Part shown: piece after piece, positions 21,860 to 33,522 of the stretch
Position numbering within the stretch: the stretch's first letter is position 1
How the letters are laid out: each line of letters begins with the position of its first letter
Source: Blumeriella jaapii
Taxonomy: Eukaryota > Ascomycota > Leotiomycetes > Helotiales > Drepanopezizaceae
NCBI GenBank assembly: GCA_009599575.1
Contig: VWND01000001.1
Coordinates: forward strand, 2,046,001 to 2,110,000
DNA length: 64,000 nt
Reading direction: 5' to 3'
The notes under the pieces: generated by a model
Told to the model about the DNA's origin: nothing
The model's database searches: none
What the model saw: the letters and a program-made list of their open reading frames with translations, nothing else
Program-made: the position numbers and the translations under genes

Positions 21860-22600
21860 CTACCCACTCGTTCCCTCTCTAGCATGCCTCTCCTTCAGCC
21901 TTTTCTCCTGCTTCATGAATTCTCTGATGCCCACTGGCACATCTTTAAAGAGGTCCTCCGTCGTGAGATCCGTCTCTAGACCCGTTCCCCAATTCGTCTC
22001 GCGACCACCCCCATCATCATCCATACTCACAGCCGTATGAGAGGTGCCGTTCACCCCCTCTCCCGACGTCGTGTCTATCCCTTTCAATCCTGCAGAGTTC
22101 CTCCTCTTCTTTCCTTGCTCTAAAGCCTTCTCGGCCCTCAATGCGGCATCGGCTGCTTTCTTTGCCAATGCCCACTCCTCAAGCTCGTCTCCGTAGCGAT
22201 CCCACACGCAGTTCACACACCCACTCATACAGCAATTATCCGGTTCCTCGGGCCGTGGCGGGACCCATATTCCTGCAACCAACACACTCTGCCTCTTAAT
22301 CTCGGATCTCCTTTCCAGCGGCGAAGACAGCCGCGACGAGAACAGAATACTAGGCTCCGATTCGACTTCTTCAGTGGCGGCAGATTTTGGGGGATCGGTG
22401 GGAGTAGAAGCCGCCGTAGGCGGGTTTTTGGTGACATCGGAGCTAGAGGACTCGAGGATTGAGGCGTAGTAGTCCCCTATGGGAATTACCTGCTGAGAGG
22501 GGGGTTTTTGGCTGTTATATAGTCGGGTTGGGGGCAGTAGGCGCAGAGAGGGTGGGAGTTTGAGGCGTTGTAAAGTGCGGAAGAGAAATCTCGTTTCCAT
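21860..22600 (-). CDS. oxidoreductase-like (OXLD1/PF09791) domain protein
   Basis: Single exon, 246 aa. The N-terminus METRFLFRTLQRLKLPPSLR is basic and amphipathic, consistent with mitochondrial import. The centre carries the oxidoreductase-like domain: GIWVPPRPEEPDNCCMSGC followed by VNCVWDRYGDELEEW, with a CCxxGCxxC cysteine cluster. The remainder is charged and low-complexity. The domain name is historical; no enzymatic activity is established. Related to human OXLD1 and a yeast uncharacterised protein. Confidence 0.85.
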   Translation of the reverse strand: METRFLFRTLQRLKLPPSLRLLPPTRLYNSQKPPSQQVIPIGDYYASILESSSSDVTKNPPTAASTPTDPPKSAATEEVESEPSILFSSRLSSPLERRSEIKRQSVLVAGIWVPPRPEEPDNCCMSGCVNCVWDRYGDELEEWALAKKAADAALRAEKALEQGKKRRNSAGLKGIDTTSGEGVNGTSHTAVSMDDDGGGRETNWGTGLETDLTTEDLFKDVPVGIREFMKQEKRLKERHAREGTSG

Positions 22601-23101
22601 CTTTCAGGCTGTATACAATTTCATAAGAGCTTTCTGGTATCTTTCTGGTATGTACTTCTCGCAAATGCGTAGAGGAGGAGGTTGTGTTTTACGGGCGTGT
22701 TCTTGGAGGAAAATTGATGTAAATTGTGCCTCGGGACGTCATCGGTGTTGTTTATCGCCGAGTCTCGCAACGGCAAGATGATGTTCGAAAAGCAAGTTGG
22801 CTATGGTTGTAGATAGAATCATCATAGGCATTCATTCATGTCCGTTGGGATTGACGCGCCTACTCGAGTCTCTATGTCGGCAACATTCAAGGACGTTGAC
22901 AACATGTGACGTTCTCGAGTTGACATGGATCGCATCGGCCCCTCAGTCCCGTCGCGTCCTCGGAAACTGCCTACGCGACTTACAACCTTCCAAGAACTTA
23001 GAACTTCAGTATCTCGACGGCCGCGCCATTCTACTTGCGCATACGAACGCGTAAACTTATAGGCCAATCATGGAAGATAACAAAAAACGTCACAATTTCT
23101 A
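22601..23101. promoter_or_regulatory. divergent promoter region, OXLD1-like and coiled-coil genes
   Basis: A 501-bp gap between divergent starts. No gene or notable repeat is seen. Regulatory role is inferred from position. Confidence 0.4.
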
Positions 23102-25891
23102 ATGGCAGACTCGGCGGCCAAGCGGCGCAAAACATCTCCTGCGACTTCTATCCCAATCGACGCGCCAACTACTCCCAGTCGAATACCGGTTCCTCGCACA
23201 ACTGGCGCGCAACCCGCCTCTCGCAGGCCATCTTTCGCGTCTCCGACCAAAGCCAGTCTATCACGCCATCATCCGCAAATTTTGAACAGACCTCTATCAT
23301 CGGGAGCAAAAAATGTGAGACCTGGGAGTCGTGGAAAGGACTTGCAAGATGATTTGGCGAAGGCTTTGGATAAAGCACAGTCTGCAATAGAAGGGCCATC
23401 TGGTATTGCTGGGCATGATAGGGATGGCTCGAAGTCAATGTCCACGACCCAAGAAAATGAACCGGCGGCCTTGGGTGACGGCCAGAATAGCCAGAGAGTT
23501 GCTCCGGCTTCAGGAGCGCGGCGTAGGGGATATGCTGAGGTTGGGATGGCAGCGAAACCCAGGAGACTGTCACAATCACCAAAGAAACAGCCGGAGCGAC
23601 CAGCCGCAGGAATTCCTTTTCCAGACGTGTTGCCGGACGATTTCAATCCGTTCCAGAAGAAGGGCCTTCGAAGGTCACCCATAGGTTCATCGGCTGACGC
23701 TCCATCAGCTGCCGTAATACAGGACTCTACGGCTATGGACGAGACTTTCAATCCGTTCCGGAAAACTGGACTCAGAAGGTCCCCCATTCTGTCGCAGCCA
23801 GTTGAGACTGTTCCGAGGACATCGCCCGCTCCATCGCAACATCTTGAAGGAGGAAAAGGGTTGGCGGATGGATGGGGAGTATCTCCCATCCGTTCACAAC
23901 CCGTGAATATTAGTCCTAGGAAGTCCCCGTTCCCATCTAGGTCTGCGTTAAGGAGATCGCCGGTATTTTCGCAGGATTTCAATACTGTGCAGCAGACAGA
24001 TCATTTCTCCGATCAAGTCGTGCCTGATACCCAAGACCAAATTCCAATACCATCAGAGCAATCTCCTTCCTCTAGGAAGTTGTTTGCAGAGTCGAAAAGC
24101 CCATTGGAGGTGCCAGAGTCGGAGAATGCATCAATTGAACCTAGACATCAGGAGGCATCAACACCTGTCGAAACGACACCAAAGCCGAAGATGCGGTTCG
24201 CTGACATGCCTGCAGCAGCAGGAATTCCAACAGAAGCGCTCACTTACCTTCCTGAACCAGTGCCCAAGCCACTACATGAACCTACTATTTCAACGACTCC
24301 TTCAGAACCTCCTCCTCAACTAAGCAGTATTGTCGAGTCCAGGAATGAAATCTTGCAACAACCAAAACCGTTTCCTGTCCCAAGATCCACTCCAATATCA
24401 GAGGTCTCGAAGACGGATGAGACTGGCCATGATCTCTTCGATGGGGCCCTTCGCGTAGAGGAGCTCGATTTGCCGCCCGCAGCGACGCAACTGGTAATTC
24501 TCGACCCGGTTGTCACTACATCGGCAACTGTAATTCACAACACACCAAGCAAGAAGCCGCGAACTCGCAAGGCCCTGAGCGATAGATTGACAATTCCGCC
24601 TGTCAAACCTCGAAATCCATCTCCTCGAAAGCCTGTGGAGCCGGTAACAACACCAGAGCTCAAGCCTGAGAAACCCAAACGTCGAAAGTCGGCACGTTTT
24701 CTAATTCCGGACGATCCTCACGCGGCTAAAAAGAAAGCTCGCGACAACCTCCTTAAAGAGCTTCAGCAGCTACAAGCCGATGTTGCCTTTGCGAATCGGG
24801 AAAACGAGCGGCTACGTATGCGCTCGGAATCCCGCAAGGAGGGGCTTCCCGTGGCCCCTAATCCAGATGAGCTTCAATCGTTGTTACTTCGCTCTACAGC
24901 GCCAGAGCTGTCCTCCGAGAATGCTCCAAAACCGACGAGCATATTCAAGTCTATCAACGCATTTTTGCCCTTTCGGCCACGGCGAAGGCCAGCTGCAGCT
25001 CCGGTGTCAGAGAAGCCTTTGCCTTCCCACCTCCCTGTTACACTCAATGATCCTTTACCCTATCTTCAAGCTTTCAGTCCCTTGAAGTACAGCTCGACGA
25101 TCTCTTTACTCCCCGCCGAGCGAGCTCCGAGCGACACTTCTTCCCCATCCGACGAGCAGCCAATACTGCAGAAGCATGTTATCACTGCTTCTCACCCTTC
25201 CGGTCTGTTCTCGACTCGCTTTTCAATGACCGTAAACACCTCCTCGCTGAGCATAGCTGCACTCAATATCCTCCGACTGGACATGAATGCCGAAAAGGAG
25301 CTGGGGACCTTTATCAGAGCTCGCGCCAGATCAGACAACGTTTTGGGGAAGGATATCACGGTTGTGTGTTGGGCAATGTCCCGCTGGATTGAGGTTTCAA
25401 TACAACGAGCAAGATTCTGGTGTACTATCGAGCACGAGTTCGGAACTCCGCAAGCGAGGGCTCGAACGTTACTCAAAAAGAGGAAGCGCAAACGACAAGG
25501 TGCAATTGAAGCTGCAGTAGATCATATGGAAACAGACGAATTCGAGGAGTCACAGGTATGGACGCGACGGCAGTTACTGCCTCACATAGGACGAACCGGT
25601 GCAGAGTTGTCGAACGCCGAGGTGGAGATGAGGTTTGAATGGAAGATCACATTCGACTGGACTGGCGAGGTGGAAAGCGCTATTTCGGCGAGTGCGAGGG
25701 TGCCTGGGTCATGTAAGTGATATCTTATTTCTTCGATGGTATTGCAGCTGGACCTGACATACGCAGGGAAACAAGCAGATGATCGGTGTAGTCTGGCGAA
25801 ATTACCAGATACCTTCGACAGGATGGTCAAAGAACGAGGCCCCCTGGGTGCTGTGAGAGCTGCTGTTGGGATCTTCATGCCAGCGTCGTGA
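23102..25891 (+). CDS. large disordered protein with coiled coil and conserved C-terminal domain
   Basis: Exons are 23102-25712 and 25767-25891 (54-nt intron), about 911 aa. The N-terminal start MADSAAKRRKTSP suggests a nuclear protein. Residues 1-530 are disordered and full of SP/TP sites, with a repeated motif FNPFxKxGLRRSPI at about 180 and 213 and looser copies to about 290. RRKSARFLIPDDPHAAKKKA leads into a coiled coil (about 540-580). The C-terminal 300 residues are ordered, with VCWAMSRWIEVSIQRARFW and FEWKITFDWTGEVESAIS; the second exon adds KLPDTFDRMVKERGPLGAVR. This layout (disordered phospho-tail, coiled coil, mixed domain) resembles inner-kinetochore COMA-type subunits, but that is a guess. 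I do not recognise the family with certainty. Confidence 0.8.
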
Positions 25892-26438
25892 AAACTGGAC
25901 CAGATATCAGTTGCTATGATGATTGACGAGGACGAAACTTGATGTCTAAAAGTGTCAAATCTTGCAGGTTCCTTTTTGTATGGCTTGATGCCTCTGATTG
26001 TTGAGCATATTGGCCTCTCTTGTACAACTTTCGCGCAATCTACACACATTCGTGCTTGTGCTACGATATTTCAAATGTCAGAGATCAACTTGTCATATGT
26101 ACTGTCTCCGTTGATGCCTGGTGACGCAGTTGGTGACTGGCCTGCCTAGATGGAGGGCTGCAGGAAGAGTTTCAACCCTTATCCGCCAGTCATCTTTCGT
26201 TTGCTCTACATTTGTTACAATCAGGACAGTCGCATCTTGAACTCCGGCAGGGTTTGACTAAGCACCTAAGGTTGATAGATGTTCAACGATCACAGCTGTT
26301 GCTTGCCCTTTCCTAATGGAATTTACAATTACCGGCAGAGATAGTTCGCACCCTGGGGACTGAGCATCGTCATCTCATGATCACCCACCGCGACGTTCTC
26401 CTCCTTTCAGAATTCCCAATTCGAATCCCAACCTCTTC
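25892..26438. other. intergenic region
   Basis: 3' UTR of the upstream gene and leader of the DUF7730-like gene. No gene or repeat of note. Confidence 0.5.
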
Positions 26439-27254
26439 ATGGACCCAACTGGCATCGGCAGCGCAGCAAGAAGAGACCTACAGCTCGCCTCGAGGCTCCT
26501 ACGGCTCCCCGGCGAGATCCGCGACAAGATCTGGCGCGAGGCTCTGGGCGACATGGTCTTCTACCTCAAGTACTCGCGCTCCAGGCGCTGCTTCTACCAA
26601 CTCCCGTATGCGCATTTACGACACAGCATCACGAAGGTTGGACTGCTGTCGCTGGCGCTGGGCTGTTGGAAAACGTACCTCTCCTTCCCAACCACCCGCC
26701 ATCTTTCCCGACAGTCGTGTCAAGAAGCTGAACACGCGCAGCTACTCCGAGACAATGGCCATCCTCTACTCCAGCAACGAGTTCTGTCTCCGCGGCTCAG
26801 ACGCCGTCCTCGAATTTCGTGCCTCGCTGCCTCAGCAACACCTTGCGCATGTGAGGCGGGTGGCGGTCCTGTGGTATTGGAACGCGCCGCCTGCCGTTGC
26901 GACGCCGGAGCTGAGGCTGTGGCAGAGGGTTTGGACGGAACTGGCACGGTTCCCGGCGTTGGAGGTTCTGAGGGTTGAGATCAGGACGGAGCCTGAGTGG
27001 ATGGCTGGGTGGATGGCGGGTGAGCAGAGGCTGTTGGTGAGTCTGAGTAGTCCCGTTTCCGTGGAAGTTTGGCTTGTGCCTGGCCGTTTGAAGAGGCTGA
27101 TGAGACCTGTAAATGGCTGGCTGACATCGATACTTGCGAATTTAAGGAGGATGCGATGCGTATTACAGGCCCCAGCGAGTTTGAGCTGTATTTTTCCTGG
27201 CTGCCTGGTGACGAGGCGTTGCGAATACCCCGGAAAGCGGTACAGGAGGGGTGA
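26439..27254 (+). CDS. DUF7730-like fungal protein
   Basis: Manual three-exon model: 26439-26674, 26715-27036 and 27105-27254, 235 aa. The opening LLRLPGEIRDKIWREALGDM has the LPxEIRxxIW signature of the F-box-like fungal families often annotated DUF7730. Exon 2 contains SYSETMAILYSSNEFCLRG, matching the usual YSETxxILYxxNxF element. Exon 3 ends with FELYFSWLPGDEALRIP. The first intron is only 40 nt (GTACCT...ACAG) and the second is 68 nt (GTGAGT...GAG). Frame continuity is perfect with both removed; without the first the protein is split. These families are expanded in filamentous fungi and have unknown function. Confidence 0.55.
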
Positions 27255-27551
27255 TGGTACTTCATGAGGCTGTCATGGTGTTGATCGGTAGGACGTGGCG
27301 ATTTATCCTTGTCATGGTACCAGTATCTCCGATGAAGGACCAGGTTCTCTGTTCTTGTCGAGAGATGTCAGAATCTACATGCTTAAATTCAGGCCCAAGG
27401 ATAAGAGTCTATATCATATCATGTATTGCTAACTACAAGAAGGTCACATGCCTTATCCAAGAAGGCAGTTTTATATGTACCGTCAGGTTTTGATCTGTAT
27501 CATGAAAAAGCAAGAAATCTACAGAGTAGTTCAAATATCAAAATATCCCGT

Positions 27552-28631
27552 TCAATGCTTGACCGCCTCTGCAAAATCTTTCAAGAACAACCACCTTCCT
27601 TCCTCGGCCCAACCTTTCGACTTGAAGTCATTGGCATAATCCGGGAAGAAATCCATTACAGTTAACAAGCTGTTATCATGTGCCATCACCACCAAAACTT
27701 CATCCTGGGCATCGGCTTCAATGACCTTTTCAATCGTCACTGAAGCCTCATCGACGTTCTCCGCGACACCTTTACCGTCTTCCAGTCTGGCGATGGCGTA
27801 GAAGGGCTTCGTCTTATCCCCATCACGATACAGGTCATCAAATGATGACCCCGGACAAGCGTTCTTGCTGCTGAAATCCAGGGGGTTAGGCGTCAAAAAC
27901 TCGGGAATTAGACGGTATTGAGACGGTCTGAACTCCCCTCCATGGTGGCACGCATCTCCCCCCATGAAAATGAAAGAGTTGGGGTTCGTCGTGACGCGAG
28001 CAAGTCCACAAATGTGCCCAACGGCATGACCAGGGCTGTCTAGCAGATAGAAGGAGCCATCGCCAAAGTAATCGAAAGCCTTGAACTTTCCAATCTTGAG
28101 GCCCTGGTCGAAGGTGATCTCTATCAATTCTCTACCTTCGTAATCGCTTTCTCGAATTGGGCAGTCCCCGTTCGTGGGGTAGCCGGGTGTGAAAGCATTC
28201 TTGAACCCAGGACCAACTACCAAAGCTGTATGCTTGTCGAAGGTCGATGGGTCTCCGACGTGATCCCAGTGCCAATGACTCCAGATGATAGCTTCGACAT
28301 CCTTTCCATCAACGCCGTTGGCTTCAAGCTGCTCCCTGACGCCTTGCTTCACCTCAACTTTCCATCCTCCGTCTTTGATGCGCTTGACGATTTTTGGGGC
28401 GTAGTTCTCGTGATCCTTTCGCACGCCGAGGTCGAAAAGAAGGTTCCGCTTCGAGGGGTGCTCGATGAGAAAGGAGAAGGCTGGGCAGGAGAGATGTTCG
28501 TGGCCCTTGATCTGGGGCTGGACGAATGGGGCCGTAGGGATGCCTTCGATTGAGGACGTAGTGTCAATGATGCGGACCTTGACACTGGTCTCAGAGCTTG
28601 GGATCCTGAGGTCTGGGGCTGGTTGTGCCAT
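27552..28631 (-). CDS. metallo-beta-lactamase-fold hydrolase (AHL-lactonase-like)
   Basis: Single exon, 359 aa from ATG 28631. The metal site IIWSHWHWDHVGDPSTF carries the HxHxDH motif. Later ligands are in DSPGHAVGHICGLAR and FMGGDACHHGGEF, and VVMAHDNSLL supplies the last His/Asp region. The arrangement matches the lactonase-type branch of the superfamily, so a hydrolase acting on lactones or esters is likely; the substrate is unknown. The frame stays open 46 codons upstream, but the upstream part has no family similarity and includes a GTAAGT, probably a 5' UTR intron. No signal peptide, so probably cytosolic. Confidence 0.87.
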   Translation of the reverse strand: MAQPAPDLRIPSSETSVKVRIIDTTSSIEGIPTAPFVQPQIKGHEHLSCPAFSFLIEHPSKRNLLFDLGVRKDHENYAPKIVKRIKDGGWKVEVKQGVREQLEANGVDGKDVEAIIWSHWHWDHVGDPSTFDKHTALVVGPGFKNAFTPGYPTNGDCPIRESDYEGRELIEITFDQGLKIGKFKAFDYFGDGSFYLLDSPGHAVGHICGLARVTTNPNSFIFMGGDACHHGGEFRPSQYRLIPEFLTPNPLDFSSKNACPGSSFDDLYRDGDKTKPFYAIARLEDGKGVAENVDEASVTIEKVIEADAQDEVLVVMAHDNSLLTVMDFFPDYANDFKSKGWAEEGRWLFLKDFAEAVKH

Positions 28632-29382
28632 GGTGTTGGGGATGACAAGGAGAATCTTTAGACGGCGACTCAAGGGAATAGCTATTTGACTTACATGACG
28701 AGTCTGAGAAGAACTGCTGGCATCATACCAGGCTAAGTCCCAAGTCGACTGGACTGGTGATGGCTTCACGCTGGCCGGCGAACGGCCTTGACGTCACTCG
28801 AGATCGTAGCCTCGAATGCCATGACAGATAGATACTGTACTGTACGTATCAGTACGGAAACTTCGGAGCGATCAGACGCGGAGGTGTATAGATTAGCGAA
28901 GACTGCAAAACAGAAAGAAGGGAGTGATCGGTCCACAAGACACGGAAACATAATGGGAATCTCGTACAGTACAGTACAGTACAGTACAGTACAATACATG
29001 GACTGTGCAACGAGACGAAGAGAAGAAGCCATGTCGGCACTCGACGGAGTATATGGTGGGGTACACTCGCGACACCCTTCGCCTGGCTTCAGAGACGACC
29101 TAGCGCGAGGATCTAGTCTATATCAGGCAAGTGGGCTGTCTGATGTGGGGTGCATCTATCATCCATCTTCGCTAGGCGAGATCCGCTAGCTTCTCTCCCC
29201 TCCCCCTCCTTAAGCAAGTACTTAGCCCTGAAGGTCTCTCCGATATTTTTCAATCCTTTGGAGTCATCCCAACCGACCTCGAGAGCATTTGCTGCGCTTC
29301 CCTTCTCCTCCCTCCTTCTTCCTTCTTCTCTTCTGTGCCGCCGTCCCCTTCCCGAGACCGCAGTCGCGTCAACAGCTTCAGC
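28632..29382. other. divergent promoter region with CAGTA array
   Basis: Gap between divergent starts of the hydrolase and XPT1. It holds a TA(CAGTA)5CAATA array at 28965-28996 and a TACTGTA near 28835. The last 150 bp are a CT-rich XPT1 leader. Confidence 0.6.
28965..28996. repeat. pentamer array TA(CAGTA)5CAATA
   Basis: Five perfect CAGTA units after a TA, followed by a sixth with a single G-to-A change. Same family as the arrays at 32572, 33038, 34079 and 34310. Confidence 0.95.
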
Positions 29383-30164
29383 ATGGTTGTCAAAGAATAC
29401 GTGACGTACAACGATGTAAGTCCTGGGCTTCTTCGAGGCACAATACGCACTGACAGTCGCGCGGCAGGTTCATAAGCTGTGCCAAGAGGCAGCTCCTCGA
29501 ATACTCGAGGACTTCAAGCCCCAGCTTATAATCGCGATCGGTGGTGGGGGATACGTGCCGGCTCGGATTCTGCGATCGTTCCTCAAGCGGCCGGGCTCGC
29601 CCAACATCCCAATCCAGGCGATTGGGCTGTCCCTCTACGAGGCACTCCCTCCCTCCTCCGCCTCCGGGGCGAACACCCCTGGCGACGTCGAGCAGCTTGG
29701 TACCAAGGTCACCCGAACACAATGGCTGGATCTGAACAGCTTGGGCGACATGGAGAACTTGGTGGGCAAGCGGATCCTGATCGTAGATGAGGTGGACGAC
29801 ACCAGGACTACGCTGGAATACGCGGTCAAGGAGCTGGAGAAGGATGTCGAGCTAGCTAGACAGAAGTTGGGAGGCACGGGGGAGAAGACTGTCTTTTCCA
29901 TCTTTGTTCTACACGTAAGTCTCCGGTCGGCTCACGGAGCCGTTACCAATCAACTCCCATTCACTGACATCCGGCCAGAATAAGAACAAGGAGAAGAAGG
30001 GCCATCTCCCCGAGAACATGCTTAACGACGATAGGTATTTGGCAGCTAAGACTGTTGGGGACGTTTGGATATGCTATCCTTGGGAGGCGATCGACATCGA
30101 TGTTCACGACCAAATGGCCAGTCAGCAATCGGGAAGGGAGACAGAAGTGATATCAATTTCGTAG
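29383..30164 (+). CDS. XPT1: xanthine/hypoxanthine phosphoribosyltransferase
   Basis: Purine-salvage type I phosphoribosyltransferase of the yeast Xpt1/Hpt1 group, converting xanthine (and perhaps hypoxanthine or guanine) with PRPP to the nucleotide in the cytosol. Exons: 29383-29415, 29468-29914 and 29979-30164, 221 aa. An early loop IIAIGGGGYVPARILRSFL is followed by the PRPP-binding motif ILIVDEVDDTRTTLEYAV. The C-terminal exon has TVGDVWICYPWEAIDIDVH, the base-contact region. Length and motifs are intact. Yeast Xpt1 and Hpt1 are close paralogues, so the exact base preference is uncertain. Confidence 0.88.
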
Positions 30165-30588
30165 TTTTGATATATATATATACATTTAGATACATATATA
30201 TACACATTAGATTTCTGCCAGCTTCATCAGGACATATACCCCAAAGTCCTCGAGAGAAGAGATACGGTAAATGTGCATATCACCGTGACACAAGCATGCA
30301 AGGCCCCGAGAGGTCAACGAGGTTATCTTAGCGTGTCTCGGAGGGGAATGCTCACTACATAAAGGCCGCAAATCACCATTTCATGCTTGCCAATGCAACG
30401 CAAATGTCGCTATTAAACGCCAAAATCTGACAAATTCTGACAACGTCTGATGTAAGATCCGACAATTCTCGGCTCAAGAATTGCCATGTCAAGATGGGCA
30501 TATATGAGTACTCTACCCCAATCTTCCTATCTTGCGGAAGTCCATCAGTTCCCCTTGCTCTCGAATTCCAAAGGATCGATCCGATAAA
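30165..30588. other. intergenic region with TA-rich tract
   Basis: A (TA)n/(TACA) tract at about 30170-30208 follows the XPT1 stop. The remainder is the promoter of the next gene. No gene seen. Confidence 0.5.
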
Positions 30589-31842
30589 ATGGGAGAAGTT
30601 ACACCAAGCAACGAGGAGTTCATCCTCGCTCTCTTGCCGTTTCCCGAGGACTCAAAAGTCGATGCTATTCTGAGCAGTATCCAAAGCAAACATCCCCATG
30701 TCCAGATTGACTTTCACAACATTGCTTTTACTCCCGGCGTGGCCCCCAACCTCGATCATATCCCTGAAGGTATGTACTGTACCTTCCTCTTCCCCACAAT
30801 CTCTCATGAGACTCATCACAATGGAATAGAGACCTGGGAGAAAACCACCATCCTCGTGACCCTGGCCGCTCTTCCACCGTCCCTCGAGGTCATTCCCAAG
30901 CTCAAGCTCATCCACCTCATCTCCGCCGGCGCGAACCACCTCGCCGAGACGCCCGTCTGGAAAGAAACCGACATCCCCTTCACCAACTCCTCCGGCATCC
31001 ATAGCCCCCAAATCGCCGAGTGGGTGATTATGCAAATTCTGAGTTATAGTCACCAGCAGAAGATTTTGCTGCAGTGGCAAAAAGAACACAAGTGGGGCCC
31101 TTACTCCGACCTCAACCTCGTGCAAGACGGCGTCGGGCGGCGTTTAGGGGTCTTGGGGTACGGTGCTATTGGTAGACAGAGTACGAGGTCCCCGATGCCA
31201 TTCTTGATAAGTGTCTCTTTGCTCGTTTTGTAATCCGAATTTAAGCTGACTGTGTTGTGTTGGGTTCTAGCTGCGCGTATCGCCAAAGCCTTAGGACTTG
31301 ACGTGATTGCTTACACGGCCTCGCCTCGCCCAACTCCCGAGAGCAAGAAAGACCGCGGGTACATCGTCCCTGGCACAGGTGACGAAGACGGCCTCGTCCC
31401 CAGCAAGTGGTTCAGTGGACTTGACAAAGCCTCCCTCCACCATTTCTTGAGGCAGGATATCGACATTCTGCTCGTCTCGGTACCTCTCACCAAAGAAACC
31501 CACCACTTCCTGGCCAAGGAGGAGTTCGCTTTGCTGAAGGGGGCTTTCGTCGTCAACATTGCCCGCGGGCCAATCTTGCAGCAGGATGATCTGATTGCCG
31601 CTCTGAAAGTCAAGCCGGAAGACGGGGGGCTGAGGGGTGTCTCGCTCGATGTGACGGATCCGGAGCCGCTGCCTAGCGATAGCGAGTTGTGGGATCTGGA
31701 GAATGTGACTATCACGCCGCATATATCTGGATTGGGAACGACGTACCTGGATAGGGGTTTTGAGATCCTGGAGAAGAACCTGACGAATATCGAGCAAGGG
31801 AAGAGGTTGCTGAATGAGGTCAACAAGGTGAAGGGGTATTAG
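30589..31842 (+). CDS. D-isomer-specific 2-hydroxyacid dehydrogenase (second)
   Basis: Exons: 30589-30769, 30830-31180 and 31271-31842, 367 aa. The NAD-binding signature is rebuilt across intron 2: GVLGYGAIGRQ then TARIAKALG. Catalytic residues: Arg in VVNIARGPILQQDDL, the acidic residue in DVTDPEPLPSDSELW, His in ITPHISGLG. It differs clearly from the dehydrogenase at 9614-10943 (longer, different N-terminus), so they are not recent duplicates. Substrate is unknown. Intron 1 begins GTATGTACTGTACC, so one of the TACTGTA heptamers lies right behind a splice donor. Confidence 0.9.
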
Positions 31843-32571
31843 AGGGGAGAAACTCCGCATTGAGATTTCTGAGTGAGGTCCGTACTAGAGGTACGGAGAG
31901 AATACATTCACGTTTGAGTCACGGGTTGGAATGCCTTAGACGCTTTCGAGAATTTGATCAGAAGCTGATCCTGTGGTCATTTCCCCTTGCGATCATTCCT
32001 CTAGGCTCTATCACTCCCCTGTACGTACGTTTGCCCCAAATCATACGACTTGACCTGCTTTACGCTCCATGTGCAGACACCCCAGCTCTACACCATCACT
32101 CTTCGCTCTACTTTCAGCAGAGCACACCACAACGCATTCCCTCTGCCGCGAGCATGCTCACTCCGTGAGGATTCCCAACGAATAGCAAGCAGAGAGAAAC
32201 AAGCGGAAAAGGAAAACCCCATCATCAACAGCTCGATGATCCACACACACACCCCGACACGGCGCTTTGGACAATCGCTTGACCCGAGTTCGGAAAGCGA
32301 TGCGCTCCAAGCCCCGGATGCCAACCACACGCTCTTGTCCCGAGACCAAGGCCCTGGGATATCAGCGCCCTGGAGAGATCCTGGTGCTCGCGGTAGGGAG
32401 CGTGCTTCGGATTGCGGATCATTCCAGATCGGGGGGAGAGGCGCTACGGTACTGTACTGTAGTAGGTACATACAGTACATACAGTACATACCTACCTACC
32501 TGATCCTGTCCTTCCTTACTCGCTCCGTCTCGCAACGCAGCCAACTTCGCGAGCTGGCGGCCTGGGTAAGG

Positions 32572-32598
32572 TACAGTACAGTACTGTACTGTACTGTA
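32572..32598. repeat. mixed-orientation pentamer array TA(CAGTA)2(CTGTA)3
   Basis: Two CAGTA units followed directly by three CTGTA units with no intervening base. The junction is the palindrome TACAGTACTGTA. An inversion inside a tandem array is hard to make by slippage alone. Confidence 0.95.
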
Positions 32599-33037
32599 GA
32601 AAGGGGTCTATGCGAATTTCAAGCCCAGCTACAAAGAAGCTACTGCATTGAACCTATGTACAGTACCGTACCAAACAAGCAAGATTAGACACGCGAAAGA
32701 CGCCCCTTCGCACATCCCACCTCGAGCTTCCAGCAGAGCCACTTGTGAGTTACATACCTACCTAGGTACTATACAATGCAGAGGTCGCCCACCTCGTATG
32801 TACATTATCACATTACATTAGAACCAGCCAACTTACCCTCAAGCAGACATCTAGCTAAAGGCCTCCTCCGTGGAGCGCCCGCCCGCCCCCTTCCACTTCC
32901 AGTCTCTGTCGTCCCACGAGTGCCCTCCTCTTCGTGACGGGACTTTCGGCAGCCGGCGTACGGTACCACGGCGTAGAGCCTGTATCGGTGTGCCCGAGGG
33001 AGCTTGCGGACGGGAGACGGACGGGCTGTCGCCATGG

Positions 33038-33059
33038 TACTGTACTGTACTGTACTGTA
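33038..33059. repeat. pentamer array TA(CTGTA)4
   Basis: Four perfect CTGTA units after TA, then a degenerate TTGTG. Confidence 0.95.
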
Positions 33060-33465
33060 TTGTGGGTGGGTATGCACCGTACAGTACTATACTGTGCTGT
33101 ATAGAATGTACAGTACAGCAGGGAATCTCAACCCACGGCTGGCGCGGAAGGGGACGGACGAATCGAGGGTTGTCTAAGGGAAGAGCCATGGGGGGCTAAC
33201 AGGTCGAGCCCAAGGACGAGGCGGTGCGAAAGACTGGGTGGCTAAGTTCAAAGCTGTCATCGGGATGTCGTGGTGATGTCGGGTCTGGAGAGAGAGGTGC
33301 AGAGCACGGCGAATACCTACAGTATATACTGTATGTACCTGCTATCTATTGAATGTGAGTGGGTCTGACGTCACGTGAGCTTGGAGGTGGTTGTGGTTAG
33401 GCCTTCGTTCTCGGTCAACGGGTGCGATTTGTAGCGGCAAGTCGAAAGCCATAAATGCATAGGTA

Positions 33466-33522
33466 CCAATATATACATACACACATACATACATACATAC
33501 ATATATACACACACACATCCAG
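33466..33522. repeat. CATA/CACA microsatellite
   Basis: An imperfect tetranucleotide tract of CATA and CACA units in which ATATA interrupts. Confidence 0.85.

Noticed and set aside
9614..31842. The two 2-hydroxyacid dehydrogenases as a duplicated pair or cluster
   Set aside because: Different length, exon structure and N-termini, and 20 kb apart with unrelated genes between.
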